Source: Augochlora pura
Taxonomy: Eukaryota > Arthropoda > Insecta > Hymenoptera > Halictidae
NCBI RefSeq assembly: GCF_028453695.1
Contig: NC_135774.1
Location: 21,266,001 to 21,330,000, forward strand
Reading direction: 5' to 3'
Length of the DNA stretch: 64,000 bases
Shown here: piece after piece, positions 37,553-49,933 of the stretch
How positions within the stretch are numbered: the first letter of the stretch is position 1
Layout of the letters: every line of letters begins with the position of its first letter
Program-made: the position numbers and the translations under genes
Notes under the pieces: generated by a model
The model's database searches: none
What the model saw: only the letters and a program-made list of their open reading frames with translations
Told to the model about the DNA's origin: nothing

Positions 37553-40500
37553 ATGTGTGATACATCCAAAAAAATGAAAAATACAAGTGTCAAAAACAAT
37601 GTGCAAAATGAAATGATGGAAAAACAAAGTGTTGATAAAAAAGAATCTACATTAAAGAGTACAAATGAAGATGTACAGCGTGCAATTGAAGGTTTAAAAG
37701 AGATTCCAGACGAAGAACTTCAAGAATTTCTTGATGATGAAGATTTCATGGAAGGCTTGGATGTTGTTGATGCTTGGGAAGGTGATGAAGAAAAGAAAGA
37801 AGCTGAACCCAAAACTTCTCAAATAAAGGAACAAGATCAGAAACGTCCTTCTAGGTAGCATTAATAACATAGAATAATATCCCAACTGTTATTATTTATT
37901 GCAGATTAACTAAATTTGTCATACAGTGTTACTAAAATAATATTAGAATTCAAATCCCATATACTTTGGTTGTGCATAACTTTCACTACATATTATTTTG
38001 TCACCTTATTCTATTTGACATACTTAAAAGTATACTTTCCCTTAAATAAGTAGTATTATGTTGGAAAGAATGATTACAAGCCTACTTATAGGGACAGACA
38101 TCGTCGTGACTACAAAGGATCTTATAATCGTGAAAGGCCAAAGAGAGAAGAGAAAAAACATGAAGAAGTACGCCGTGATCCTTCCAAAAGCACAAAGGAC
38201 ATAGAAAGAGACAAAATACGTACAAAAAGGGACAATGAAAGTAAACTTTTAGCTGAAAAGGAAAAAGCTATCAAGCATTTATTAGATTCTGATAATGTTG
38301 TTCCCCCTGGTACAGAAGTTGAAGCTATTCAGAGTATAGCAGAGAAACAAAGTTTAGAACAAACACAGATGCATATGCGCAGAAGTCGTGAACGACGCAG
38401 GAGCTTAGACCGTCAAGGAGGAAATTCGTTAAGACGACGAACTCCAGATAGGGTTAGACTAAACTCTTTAAATTCTCCACGTCGAAAATCACCGTTATTA
38501 ATAAGTCCAGACCGATGTAGAAGTCCTTTCAAGATGAATATCGAAAGACATCGAAGTCCAATGAGGTTCAGTCCTGACAAAAGAAGAAGCCCAAGATTCA
38601 ACTGTATCCGTAGAAGTCCTTTTGCATTCAGCCCAGATCGACGAAGGAGCCCAGGTAGACGTGTCAGTTGGGAAAGAAGAACGAGTGCAGACAGAAGATG
38701 GAGTGCTGAACGACATAGAAGACGTACAAATATACATGAACGGTGAGAAGACAAGATTTTAAAATGTATATCATATTTTTCTTTACTTTCATTGTAGGTT
38801 TAATAAGAGAATAATATATACCTTGTCAATTTTTCTTGTAAAATATGACTTTATACAATCCAAATGTTATGTAAGAATCGTATTTTTATAAAATTATAAG
38901 AAAAATTTTAATAAATTTGTAACTTACCGAGTAGAGTACTTTAACTCAACTTTTAAATTGTTAAGCCGAAGAAGTCGATCACGAGATCGACAACGAAGCC
39001 GCAGTATGGAACGCATTAGAAGAAAAGTGAGCCGTTCTCCGGTTAGACGTTACAGTCCACGTCGGCGGAGCCGAAGTAGAAGTCGGAGTAGATCAATAGA
39101 GCGTCGTGCAAGAAAACGATCACCTTTTATTAATGAACTTACAAGACAATTCAGAAATGAAGCAATAGTAACAACACATATAAATACTGGTTATGCACCT
39201 CCTCCAACAATGGATGGTATAGCACCATTGATGAATACTGTTCCATATCAACCAGAAGGGGAGTCTAGGCCACCATTGCCGATGCCGCCTTATATGCATC
39301 AAGCTGGATTACCACCACCACCACCACCAATGTCATCAGGTGTTGCATCAGGTGGCCCATTCATGAACTTCGAAAATTCATCTCAACCAATGAATTTTGA
39401 AGCTGTACCCTTACTTCCGTTGCCTCAAACTGAATATGTTTCTGGCCCAGTAATGTACAATCAACCAAATACAAGTTCAATTCAACCTTCGCATCGACCA
39501 CCGCTTCTTCCAGCACCAATATCATCACCACAACCAGAACCTGCTGCAGGGTCTATGGAGCACCCACAGACAACATATAATTCATCACACGGCATTCCTA
39601 CTACACGACAGTCACCAAGTCAAAATTTTGAGTTTTCAAATAAATCCAAAGAGAAAATATCTCCAACCTACAGGGATCGTAGTTTTAGAGATTCTTATAA
39701 TGGATATCATGCTTCGCAAGAGGAACGACTAAAGACTCCTGAACCACCAGTCATCTCTGATACAAAAGTAATTTCATTACACATTATAACAATGATTTTT
39801 TTTTAAAACATATTTTGTTTTATGCTTTATATTATCCTATTACCAGATTTTGTGTGCTTTTTTCACATAGTCTGCAGTTAAATACTCTATATTTACCCTA
39901 AAAGAATAATATTTGTTTTATGAATTCACCTTACAGCAGTTTGAAAAGACGAGTTTATCCAGTCTATTGGAAGCATCTGTTTCCGCAAAAGGTGCGAATA
40001 TATTTCTTATTTAGTTGTTGCGAAAATTTACACTTACACATTGAAGTTTTGTTTTAATTTTATTATACACTTTTTAGATTCTACTACCCTACCAGTCTTA
40101 TATCCAGGTAAGGATATTGCTACACTTCAAATCTTTAAAATTTGTTAATGAATAGTAACATAACAATAAACATATATTATATACAATTTCAACATTTCAA
40201 ATAAACACACATAATATTTTAAAAAATGTAATGTGGAGTCCGCGTAAATTTATGTTTCTTACTGTAATAGGATTCAAACCTGAAATATTGCGCCATTGTG
40301 AACATGCTCTATGCGAACTTCCTACTGAAGATCCCCGTTTAAAGATGAAAGGGCGATTTTTCTATGATCCTATAAAGGAGAATGTACAAAACGAACAAGA
40401 AGAATATTCATCAAACTCCATACTTTTACAAAGGAGCAAAAGTAAAATATGTTGGGAAGAAGAAGAAGGTGGCCAACATGTTTCTCCAAAGAAAGAGAAT

Positions 40501-41181
40501 GTACAAATGCATCAAAAAATTTGTCAAACTGATGAAGTAGAAACAAATACAAAACTTGTTCAAGCAACTGTTACCATGGTAGATTTTGAAGTACAAGTTT
40601 ATCCTCAAGATTTACAACATATAAATAAAGAAGAAAAAAGACCTATTATGGATCGTTTAGATTGGAATGTGCGTGAAACATTTGATTACACGCCTAAATA
40701 TCGAGAAGCTGACGATTTGAGGTGGAGTTTAAGTAATTCATCACAAAAAAGACCTTGGAGTAGAACATTATCACCTCCTAGAAGAAACGATGACCGTGAC
40801 CATCGTGTTGACTCCGCATCTTCTCTCGATCACAATTCACCAATAAGAAATAGGGATAGTTTTTCCAGTCATAAGGGATCCATGCGCGACCATTACGTTC
40901 GTGAAAGGTATTCGCCTAACTACAGGCACTCCTTAAAGGAACGTGATGATTTTCATGATAACAGAAGTGACCATAGTCGTGGTGAAAGTCCTATGATGTT
41001 AGAAGATTCTGCAGAAGAACTAGAAATGGAGCATACATTCCAAAGAGGATCAGATTGGCATGGAAGAGGCAAAATGATGAGAGGAAGATCCAGCCCTCTC
41101 ATAAAACCACATCTATACAGAGGAAAGCATACAGGAGGAAGACCTTATCGTGGCCGTGGAGGATATCGTGGAAAATTCTAA
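37553..41181 (+). CDS. RS-rich nuclear protein, probable mRNA-processing factor
   Basis: Six exons join in frame: 37553-37854, 38092-38742, 38966-39767, 39937-39991, 40078-40107 and 40271-41181, giving 916 residues. The N-terminus is Lys-rich, then acidic ('EIPDEELQEFLDDEDFMEGL'). Exons 2 and 3 encode a long Arg/Ser domain with SP-spaced repeats ('FSPDKRRSP', 'FSPDRRRSP') and dense RS dipeptides ('RRRSRSRSRSRSIERR'). A Pro-rich segment with 'LPPPPPPM' follows. The last exon has a conserved-looking module 'GFKPEILRHCEHALCELPTE', more RS sequence and a C-terminal RGG-like tail ('GGRPYRGRGGYRGKF'). These features suggest a nuclear speckle or splicing-associated RNA-binding protein. I do not recognise the orthologue. 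The acceptor of exon 4 is a tandem 'cagcag', which could give an isoform differing by one Gln. Confidence 0.82.
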
Positions 41182-42568
41182 AATTATTTGTGTAAAGCAC
41201 AAATTTATAATATTGTAGAATTATATAATCAAATATACCAATATATTAACAAATTTATGACCTATTCTTACAAAAAAATTTAAAAACTCGATATAAATAT
41301 TAATTTGTTTCATTTTATAATTAAATTCACGTATCAGTTAATATTCGATTTGAGAATCGTATGAAAAACAAATGAATGTAAATACATATAAATATACATT
41401 CAAACCATGTTTACGATAATATTCGGGCAGTACATAAATATATTCAAGTGCGAAATAACTTCTATATAACGTTTATTAAACGTCATATAGAACATTACGC
41501 AACAGTGCTAAGACAACTATTATTTATGGTACTATAATAGATTATCAGATGTGTATAACTATATGATAACTGTACAAACTTTATGAATGATGCGCCTTAC
41601 ATGTTATAATCTTGTCTCGTATAAAAATTGTTTTCATATGTAAAACTAAAATAATTAGGAATTACCAATAATTACGAACATGGAAATTTTTATTTGTTAT
41701 AGCATTACATATGAAAACTAAAAGAACATGAAATTTGAATTTGTCAATGAAATTATTAAGTTCAATTACCACGTAAGAATACAAATCTACCGAAATATGC
41801 AAAGTGAAGCAATATATACAGAAATATCATTCTGTAATCACACATTTTTCCTTGGTTCATGATATGTACGTTTATAAAATAAGTACGAAATATATAGAGA
41901 ATATGATATTAATAATTGAATCATTGAATGAACAAAATTACTTAAATATTGTGTTTCGATTGTAAACATTTTTATAAAGAGAAACGATATTAAATATAGA
42001 GCTAGGTTTTAAAATTCAAAAGCTAAAATATTAAAAAAAAATATTTTATTTAAAAATATTATTTTCAAATAAGAATGTAAAAAGTGTTTACCTATGTTTT
42101 TTAGAACAATTTATTAACATATGTGCTACATAATTTTAACGACGAAATTAAAAGTCGAATATGTTAATAAATGCATGTTTGAAGTCTATCTTTTAAGCAC
42201 TTTTTTATATAGATTATACTTAAGTACAAAGTATAACTATAACAGATCTTGCCAGATTCGTTGTTAAACAACAAACAAAATAACATTACAGCAAAATGAG
42301 TATAAGTTGTATTTTTACGTTTAATATTTGTTGCCTTGAAAATACTTAAATAAATTTAGTTTTATTGATAATGCAAGAATTTTTTTGCACCTTATATAAT
42401 AATATAACATAGCCGAATTTGTAGAAAACATTAGTATATAGGGATTTGCATTTCTATTTTTTAACTAATCAAAATATGTTAACATGTGTATATATATATA
42501 TACGCACGTATGTAATGTCCATCCCTCACTTGAATGTCATGCGAATGCAAGAAAAGTGGTAAGGATAC
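41182..42568 (+). other. 3'UTR and spacer after the RS-protein gene
   Basis: Very AT-rich DNA without open frames of note, extending to the copia element. It presumably contains the 3'UTR of the RS-protein gene. A short TA repeat lies at about 42490-42502. Confidence 0.45.
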
Positions 42569-42759
42569 TGATAAAGGAGGCGATGTAAAATACTACATTA
42601 CTATTTATTAATATGCTTTAATAATTTATACAAACAGTCCGTGCGTCGTATCGCACACACACTTATATAGTAGTCTCAAAGATACATTGAACGCACGATC
42701 GAACGCCTCAATAGCTCAATAGCGCGCGTGGTTTAAACGAGCGTGACAAACATCTCACA
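42569..42759 (-). repeat. Copia 3' LTR
   Basis: A 191-bp LTR matching the one at 44913-45119, except for a 16-bp block missing here (around 'gctgagaatcacacac') and about ten substitutions. The divergence indicates an insertion that is not very recent. Confidence 0.9.
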
Positions 42760-43710
42760 ATCCCCCACTTTTGTCACACTCTCGCTGATCGTACGCATCT
42801 TTCTCTTCGCATAACTTCAGTCTTATGACATGGTTAAACATTACATTATACGGTAAAGCTTTCGTAAAAATATCAGCCACGTTATCACCGGATGAAACAT
42901 ATTGTAATTTTATTAAGCCTTCATACTTTTCTCCAGTGATATGATACGCTATATCTATATGCTTTAACTTTGAACTTTCTACTCTATTTACAGTAAAATC
43001 TATTGCCGATGTATTGTCACATCTGATGATGTATGGCTTACATGGTACATTCATACTAAATGATCGTTCGAATTCGTTATACAACATGTTCATCCACATA
43101 GCTACTTTTACAGCATTCTCTAAAGCTATATATTCGGCTTCCACTGTAGAAGTAGATATTTGACCTTTGTTTATTTGCTTTCCAAGATATTGCATTACCT
43201 CCTATAAATACCACCATTCCACTATACGAATGCCTACCGTCAATATCAGCTGCCCAATCAGCATCACTAAATATCTCAATTTTGTTATTTCCTTGACTAT
43301 ATGTTAACACCTTATTCTTGGTTGCGTAAAGATATCTTAATACTCTTTTCGCCTGTACCCAATGAGTTTTGCCTGGATCCGATACAAATTGTGCTAATTT
43401 AGATACCGCGAACATTATATCTGGACGTGTCGCTAAAGCTATATACATTAATGAACCAATTAATTGCCTATAAGGTATATTTCTCATTTCCTCTCTTTCG
43501 TCCTCGTTTATAGGACAATCGTGTCGTGACAATTTTAAAACTGGTTCAATCGGCACCTCAGCTATTCTACATTCTTCCATGTTGTATTCTTTCAATAACT
43601 TTTGTATGTATGAACATTGTGATAGTTCCATAGTTTTCTCTGTGTGATTAACGCTTATGCCTAGTATATAAGATACTATTCCTAAAACTCTTATTTCATA
43701 TTTTTAACTT
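42755..43710 (-). pseudogene. Copia reverse transcriptase C-terminus and RNase H, frameshifted
   Basis: Read leftward, the first frame holds the end of the reverse transcriptase ('LGIVSYILGISVNHTEK', 'YRQLIGSLMYIALATRPDI') and the start of RNase H ('IEIFSDADWAAD'). At about 43160-43175 the frame shifts. The continuation, 43195-42755, carries 'STVEAEYIALENAVK', 'IIRCDNTSAIDF', 'HIDIAYHIT' and 'DNVADIFTKALP', the rest of the copia RNase H domain. The acidic catalytic positions are present, but the chain is split and lacks the polymerase core. It cannot make a working enzyme as it stands. Confidence 0.88.
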
Positions 43711-44807
43711 ATGATTATCGATTATCAGTTTCTTTTGTTTATTTTCTATTTGCGATACTGACATTATGTTTGATCTAACATTAGCAACATGGTATACATT
43801 GTACAATGTTATATCAACAGTATTATTATTTACATAAGTTTTTATATTAATATTTCCAATGCCTACTACTTCTAAGTTATCCTGCGAGTCATTACTGGCT
43901 GAATAAATTGTCTTATTAGTTATCGACTTATAATTCACAAACCAATCTCTACGTTTACAAATATGATGTGTTACACCACTATCAATTAGCCAGGAATCAT
44001 CTAATTGTATATTATTTAATTCTAACAGAACCACATCGTTAGACTTGCGTTGATTTTGTGTACCATACCTTCTATTTTTCTTAGTATTTTGAATTTTTGA
44101 ATAGCAGTTACTTGCTAAATGTCCTGGTCTTCCACACTTGAAGCACTTCCCTTCTTCTTTCTTATAATTCTTCTGCTGGACTGATGCTTTCTGGGTTTGC
44201 TGATAATATGTCTTCTTTCGTTCATCAGCATTGTCTGGTTCCTTTGCTGCTCGTCTGTCGTATTCACTTAGCAATATAGATTTTATTTCTGATGACTTAA
44301 ATTTCGAATCATCCAGATTTGCTAATGCCATAATGATTCCTTCATAGCTATCAGATAACCCGCATAACATGGTATAAGCCAAGTCATCGCCACTGATTTT
44401 GTGACCAGCTTCCTTCAAGCTATCACTACATGTCTTAATACGTGATAAGTACGACATCATAGTTTCTTCATTTTCCAGCTTTATTGATACCATCTGTTTT
44501 ATTAGCTTTAATATCCTTGGCCTCGATTTTGGTTCAAATACCTTTTTCAAAATGTCCCACGCTTCACTTGCCTGATTACAATCTGTAATGTGAGTTTGAT
44601 GCTCTGGCTCAATACTTAGAGCAATAGTAGCCAGTGCCATTCGTTCTTAATTCTTTCTTGAGGATCTTCTGGTCTTACTATTTCGCCTGTAACGTGTTCC
44701 CACAAATCGCGCTGGAACATGATCATCTTCATGTTAAACATCCACGATCGGTAGTTATCTCCATTTAATTTGTCAATCCGATTTTGCGACTGCATTGAAC
44801 TGACCAT
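43696..44807 (-). pseudogene. Copia Gag and protease remnant, frameshifted
   Basis: The start at 44807 gives 'NRIDKLNGDNYRSWMFNMKM', typical of copia Gag. The frame breaks at about 44640, where one base appears to be missing, and resumes at 44640-43696. The second part has the Gag core ('AWDILKKVFEPKSRPRILKL'), one CCHC zinc knuckle ('CFKCGRPGHLASNC') and the aspartic protease motif ('SWLIDSGVTHHIC'). It ends after 'SQIENKQKKLIIDNHKLK', where integrase would begin. The next bases already belong to the reverse transcriptase end, so a deletion junction lies at about 43695-43705. Confidence 0.88.
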
Positions 44808-44897
44808 TTTATTGTTTGTAACCTCACTTACGTATATCTTTTTCTAATAAGTACGTTTTCCATATTACTCAAACGTATTTCTTTACCAAAAACGTTC

Positions 44898-44911
44898 CTG
44901 GGCCCATAACC
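44898..44911 (-). other. Copia primer-binding site (initiator tRNA-Met, internal)
   Basis: Element-strand GGTTATGGGCCCAG lies one base inside the 5' LTR end. It is complementary to the anticodon stem-loop region of insect initiator tRNA-Met, the half-tRNA primer known for copia. Confidence 0.85.
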
Positions 44912-44912
44912 T

Positions 44913-45119
44913 TGATAAAGGAGGCGATGTAAAACACTACATTACTATTTATTAATATGCTTTAATAATTGATACAAACAGTCCGTGCGTCGCATCGCAC
45001 GCTGAGAATCACACACACACACTTATATAGTATTCTCAAAGATACATTGAACGCACGATCGAACGCCTCAATCGCTAAATAACGCGCATGGTTTAAACGA
45101 GCGTGACAAACGTCTCACA
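44913..45119 (-). repeat. Copia 5' LTR
   Basis: A 207-bp LTR, the partner of 42569-42759. It carries the extra 'gctgagaatcacacac' block and a longer CA run. Confidence 0.9.
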
Positions 45120-45838
45120 GATGCACTATTCTCAAGTTAGAGATGGGAATGGGTGGTCCACTTCCCCTTGCCCCTGTGCCATCCAACGGGACATTAAGTG
45201 AACGATGGACAATACATACGTATTTTACTGATTTAAAATTTTAAGTTTTATAATTACAATACATTTTTAATCATTTTCATTGAAAATGTTTTATTTGTTC
45301 TAAATGTTAAATATACATAACTTTGAATGTTATATATCAGAAAATTCATTTAATTTTCAGAACATCGTTCACTTGTCAATCAACTTGTTATAATTATTTT
45401 TTAATTTTTAACCCAATGTCGTTATTTCACTTATACAATTTCTTAAAATAAAAAACAGACGTCGTATAAGTTATATAAATATCTAAATATTTAGAATCAA
45501 ATCATTGTTACATCTAGTAAGCTTAATTTTGTAAAGGTTATTCTGCTAAAGGATGTTTTATCATAATTTGTTGTGTTAAATAATACAGTATTTTACATTT
45601 GATATATTAAATATAAAGATATTTATTTACAAATATTTATAGATGTCACTAACAGAAGGTCACTAAAATGGAAAAAAAAAACTTAAATAGGTATTTGTAC
45701 TATTGTGCATCATAATGTTAAAAAAAAACATATTTTCTATTGACAAAGGAAATTCAATGTCTAGTTATTTTAGCAAGTATGTAGTACTTTTGGTCCTTTA
45801 TGATGCGTTCATATATGTTCGCAACATATATACACGTT
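45120..45838. other. Spacer and TUT1 3'UTR
   Basis: AT-rich. A minus-strand AATAAA (tttatt) at 45622-45627 is a good candidate for TUT1 polyadenylation. The plus-strand frame at 45703-45972 overlaps the TUT1 end antisense and is not considered real. Confidence 0.5.
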
Positions 45839-48689
45839 TTAATAACACTTGTCATATTGTTGTATATGTGCTAATGTTTGTTTTATTATCTCAAGTAATT
45901 TATTCTTTGCAAAGTATGTCAACTCTTGAAAAATATGCTCATCAGTGTTTCGATTACTTACACTTAAGATAACTTTTAAAGGATTTACTTGTTTCTCAAG
46001 TGTACACATAAAATCTAAATTTACATCGTCTGCTGATTTCTCTTTTTCTTGATCCATTATCGTTTGATCTGATATAAAAGCTTCTTTTTCTAAACAGCTT
46101 ACACTAGGATCTAAAATGATATTATTGATTTTTCTATTACGCCATGTACAAACCGAACCAATGCAATGAAATATAAGTTTTTTATATTTTTCCGTGTGTA
46201 CATCTGATAATACTTCAATTTTTTGTTGTTTTGCTTCTACATCAGCAGTTAAAACAACAACTTGTACTTTCAACACTTTTTCAAAAATTTCTTTCACTAT
46301 ATTAAAAACCGTGTTATAATACCAATCATTCTTCTCCGTTGTTGGTTCTTTTGCATCATTTACTTTTTTTTGCCGATTTGAATAAATTGTAATAGTGAAC
46401 GTATTGCTTATAGATTTTTCATTTATGTCTGTACTAAAAAGACGATTCAAAAAGTATTTGTAATTATTTTTACTAGCCTCCGTGCAGATTGCGGCACCAA
46501 TCATACTATACCGTACAAAAGTTTTCAACGTTGACTGTCCTGTATTTGCTGTAACATTATGATTAAGTTCTATGGGATCTTGAACACACATACCGCTATT
46601 TACTTTTAACTTTAAATTCTCGTCTCCTGTCAAACATGCTTTGTATCTATCCATACATTGTGGCAAATTTTCTACATTCGTAAATTCAGATTCCGTATGT
46701 ACCATCCCATCGAGTGGACATATTTTTTGAGATTTAAATTTAAAAGTTGAATAGAAGATAAAGAAACCGTAAAGAAGTTCCGGAATGCTACTTGTGTTCG
46801 TAATTGGTGATAATTTTATATTTTCATCGAAATTAACTTGCCACCCATCTATAATTTGTGGTTGACAAGTTTTCTGTAATTCAAGTAACGGAGGAATAAT
46901 TTTTACTAATGGTTGTTGAAGGTAAAAAATTATTAACAAAAGTAAGGCATAATTAGATATTTTAAAATTTCTTGCCCAATACTTAATAACCATAATTAAT
47001 GGCTTTAACCTGGTATCAAGCGAAATGCAAAATTTCATTAAATTACTTTTATATATACCAAAACTGTTTTTAAATGATATATCACAAGAGATGTTCGTTT
47101 TAACATAACAAAATTTTATAATCGGTATTTTAGCTTTTGGAATTGGTATGATATTAGAAAATATCGAATTCATTCTATACATAATACTTTTAACTTCCCT
47201 AAAAATTTTTTGCATAGATATACCTGTTGAGGTATTCATAGATTCACTTATTATGGGTTCACCTGAAATGAAAATTTTATTAATATAAGATGTTAACATT
47301 GTCTTAAAAACAATAATAAAATTAAAAGCAACTACCGATATCCATATATATATCTAAATCACATCCTTTAAAGCCCAAGCCCATTTGAGTGGATCCAAAT
47401 TTATATGTTTTACATTTTGGAAATACTATTTTAAATAACTTATCCAACTGAATACAAATAGGTTCATATTTTGTTTCAATTTCAGCATCAGTAAGTTGAG
47501 TTGCATTTAAAAAAGCTGTTAATTGATCATCATATGAAGTTTCCTCTTCCAGTATGTGTTTTATATTATCATAATTTATTGGGCATTCATTTCCTATGGG
47601 TTTCATTACTTTCGGACTTCCTAAAGTTTAAACGAAAATAATTATATTGAAAACATTCGACAAGAAATATTTATCAAGAACAAGTTTCAAGATTCAAGTA
47701 AAACAGTATATTTCAAGAAGTAAATTGACGATAAATTATATTGAATTAATGAATAAAAACTATATCTAGATTAGTTACAATCTATTGAACGTATAAAAAA
47801 GTTAATCAAAACGAAATATATAATGTTTCAAGGTCAAGGCTCGTTGGGTAAATACAAATCTAACTTTCTGAGACATTAAAATGATTCTTAAATTTTGTTT
47901 AAGATTAATGCACTTTTTCTAATAATGTGATGTAATCGATAAGAATGATTTTAGATAAGTTCTTATTAATTCACCATGTATAGATATTATAATACCCAAT
48001 AATAATACTCACTGCTGTGTAGTATTCTTCTCTGTACATTGAGTTTTATATTATTTATCCACACTGGTTTACTTAATACAGCATCTGTAGAAACCCTACA
48101 ACATCAAAAGACTGGTTATGACTATGAACAAAAATTGACAATAAAAGAAAATAATATATAAATAGTGAATAAATAAAAAAGTTGTTTAATACCTGTCTGC
48201 AAATTCAATTATAAGGTAGTTTTTACTAGATCTATGTTTTGCAATTGCACCATATTTAAAAAAATATCCAAGAAGTACATTTGTTGGAATATATTGCGGT
48301 AAATGTACGAAAATTGATCTTTCTATTGCCTCTGATAATTTAGCTTTTTGTAGATGTTTTTTACCAGTAAGATGACCTTGTAAGGCATACTCATCTTGAA
48401 ATTCCATTGAACATAATTCACACCGTTTTGATTGCATAGCTGATTTAACTGCCAATTTCGATAATTGAACTTTCTTTAAATGTTTTTTACCATTGAGATG
48501 ACCTTGTAAGGCATACTCATCTTGAAATTCCATTGAACATAATTCACACCGTGTTGATTGCATAGCTGATTTAACTGCCAATTTCGATAATTGAGCTTTC
48601 TTTAAATGTTTTTTACCATTGAGATGACCTTGTAAGGCATAATCATCTTGAAATTGCATTAAACACAATTCACATTGATTTGATATCAT
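45839..48689 (-). CDS. TUT1: TUT1/Star-PAP-like terminal nucleotidyltransferase
   Basis: Non-canonical nucleotidyltransferase. Vertebrate TUT1 uridylates U6 snRNA and, as Star-PAP, polyadenylates selected mRNAs. Four exons join in frame: 48689-48193, 48095-48013, 47620-47336 and 47262-45839, giving 762 residues. Domains in order: three tandem C2H2 fingers (C6/C9/H22/H28 and copies 42 and 84 residues later; the family normally has one), an RRM (about 125-190, 'RSIFVHLPQYIPTNVLLGYF'), and a nucleotidyltransferase core 'FGSTQMGLGFKGCDLDIYMD' with Asp281 and Asp283, the third Asp349 in 'CDISFKNSFG'. The PAP-associated part has 'LIMVIKYWARNFKISNYALL' and 'SIPELLYGFFIFYS'. The rest is a diverged KA-1-like C-terminus. 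Splices are GT-AG. The start is the first ATG in the first recognised exon; an upstream exon is not excluded. Confidence 0.9.
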
Positions 48690-48692
48690 CAA
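48355..48692 (-). repeat. 126-bp coding tandem repeat (triplicated zinc finger)
   Basis: Nearly identical units start at 48355, 48481 and 48607 (period 126 bp, 42 codons). Units 1 and 2 differ at only a few bases; the third, which is the first in the protein, is more diverged. Each unit encodes one C2H2 finger plus the linker 'QLSKLAVKSAMQS'. Confidence 0.93.
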
Positions 48693-49590
48693 TTACCTAT
48701 AAATATTTCAGTAATATTCACTGCTTACTTTGTGCTTTCATGCTTGACAATTCAATGAGTTTTGAATCTTTGAATGCGTTCAGATAATGCAAAAGAATAT
48801 ACCATCCTGAAAATTATAAACATATAATGTATAAAATTCATTTCAAAATATATAATCAATTAATTTTAAAACATCCAATCTCTCAACATTATTTATACTA
48901 AAAACTTTTCATTATTTATATTATTATGTTTTCATAGATATATAAATTATTATTAATTTTGTAATACTGCTCCATCAGCATAGCAAACAATACAAGCAAA
49001 GTAAAACATTTTATCCACTTTATAATTTATTAAACAATACAATTTTGTAGACATTTTTTTAATTGATGGTCTATTTTCTAACCTTCAAGTAATATTCATC
49101 TTTCAATAATATTACTTATTTCCAAATTAGGTGTCGCAGCTTGTCAAATGTAATCTTAAATATTTTACTAAAACAACATACCTATGATAAACTTCTAGAT
49201 TAGACAACAGAATAATATAAATTAAACATGACAGCAAAAAATTATTTACATCTTTATAACCGAAAAATTTTATTCTCTCCGTGTGTCGTAAAGCAGTAAC
49301 CTAAGGACTGTTTTCGTCTTACAACTTCTATTCTTGTCAGTTTTGTTTTGCAGTTACATCAGAGATCAGAGACGAAATCCAGCGTTTCCAGAGTGCTCCA
49401 TGAACATCCAAAAAACGTAACTTGCTTTTCTTCAGTTAACCTGCATCTGTATCATTCACTCATTATTTTCTCGTGCGTTGAAAAATCTAAAGGTATCTCA
49501 AAAGTCATTCACAATCGGGAAATAAGGAGTTCGTAAGGTTATTTGAAACAATTTTTTCCTTAGCGAAAATGCAATCCACAGTTTTGTTTA
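48693..49590. other. Upstream region of TUT1
   Basis: AT-rich up to about 49260, then a more balanced patch. The TUT1 promoter is expected here. A possible acceptor (minus strand, atttatag just before the start at about 48698) suggests an untranslated leader exon. No other gene is supported. Confidence 0.4.
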
Positions 49591-49933
49591 TGAGTTATTA
49601 ACGAAAGACACTGACCAATGAGAGGTGAACTATTCTGGCGCGAGACAGCCGAACCAACGAGCGGACGAAGCCTAGTTATGCTTATTGGCTTGGCCGCCAC
49701 ATGTCAGTCCAGCCTTTCATTGATCACTACAGGAATGGTTCTACATACTTCTGCATACCTCTAGGCCGCAATTTGATCCGTTAGTGAGGGATGATTTAGA
49801 AATTTTCTTTGCTCTGACTGATTAACAATTCACTGCTGAGACAGGATATATTGTGGATTGAATGCGCATTAAGGTTGGGAATGTGCTCACTAGCTTAGGG
49901 AGTCAAAAAGCTTGCAAAAGTAGCTCTCATTAT

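Larger units (their letters stand above)
42569..45119 (-). mobile_element. Ty1/copia retrotransposon, internally deleted, with both LTRs
   Basis: A complete-ended copia element lies on the minus strand. It is 2.55 kb, about half the usual length. Its LTRs (42569-42759 and 44913-45119) begin TGTGAGA and end TATCA in element orientation. Next to the 5' LTR lies a primer site, GGTTATGGGCCCAG, complementary to the anticodon region of initiator tRNA-Met as in copia. A polypurine tract (AAAAGTGGGGGA) abuts the 3' LTR. Flanks are gatac and gatgc, a near-match 5-bp target duplication. Gag and protease sequence is followed directly by the reverse transcriptase C-terminus and RNase H, so integrase and most of the polymerase are missing. 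Frameshifts interrupt the frames. The element is unable to move on its own. Confidence 0.9.

Noticed and set aside
38413..38754. Minus-strand frames over the RS domain
   Set aside because: Shadows created by the repetitive RS-coding sequence.
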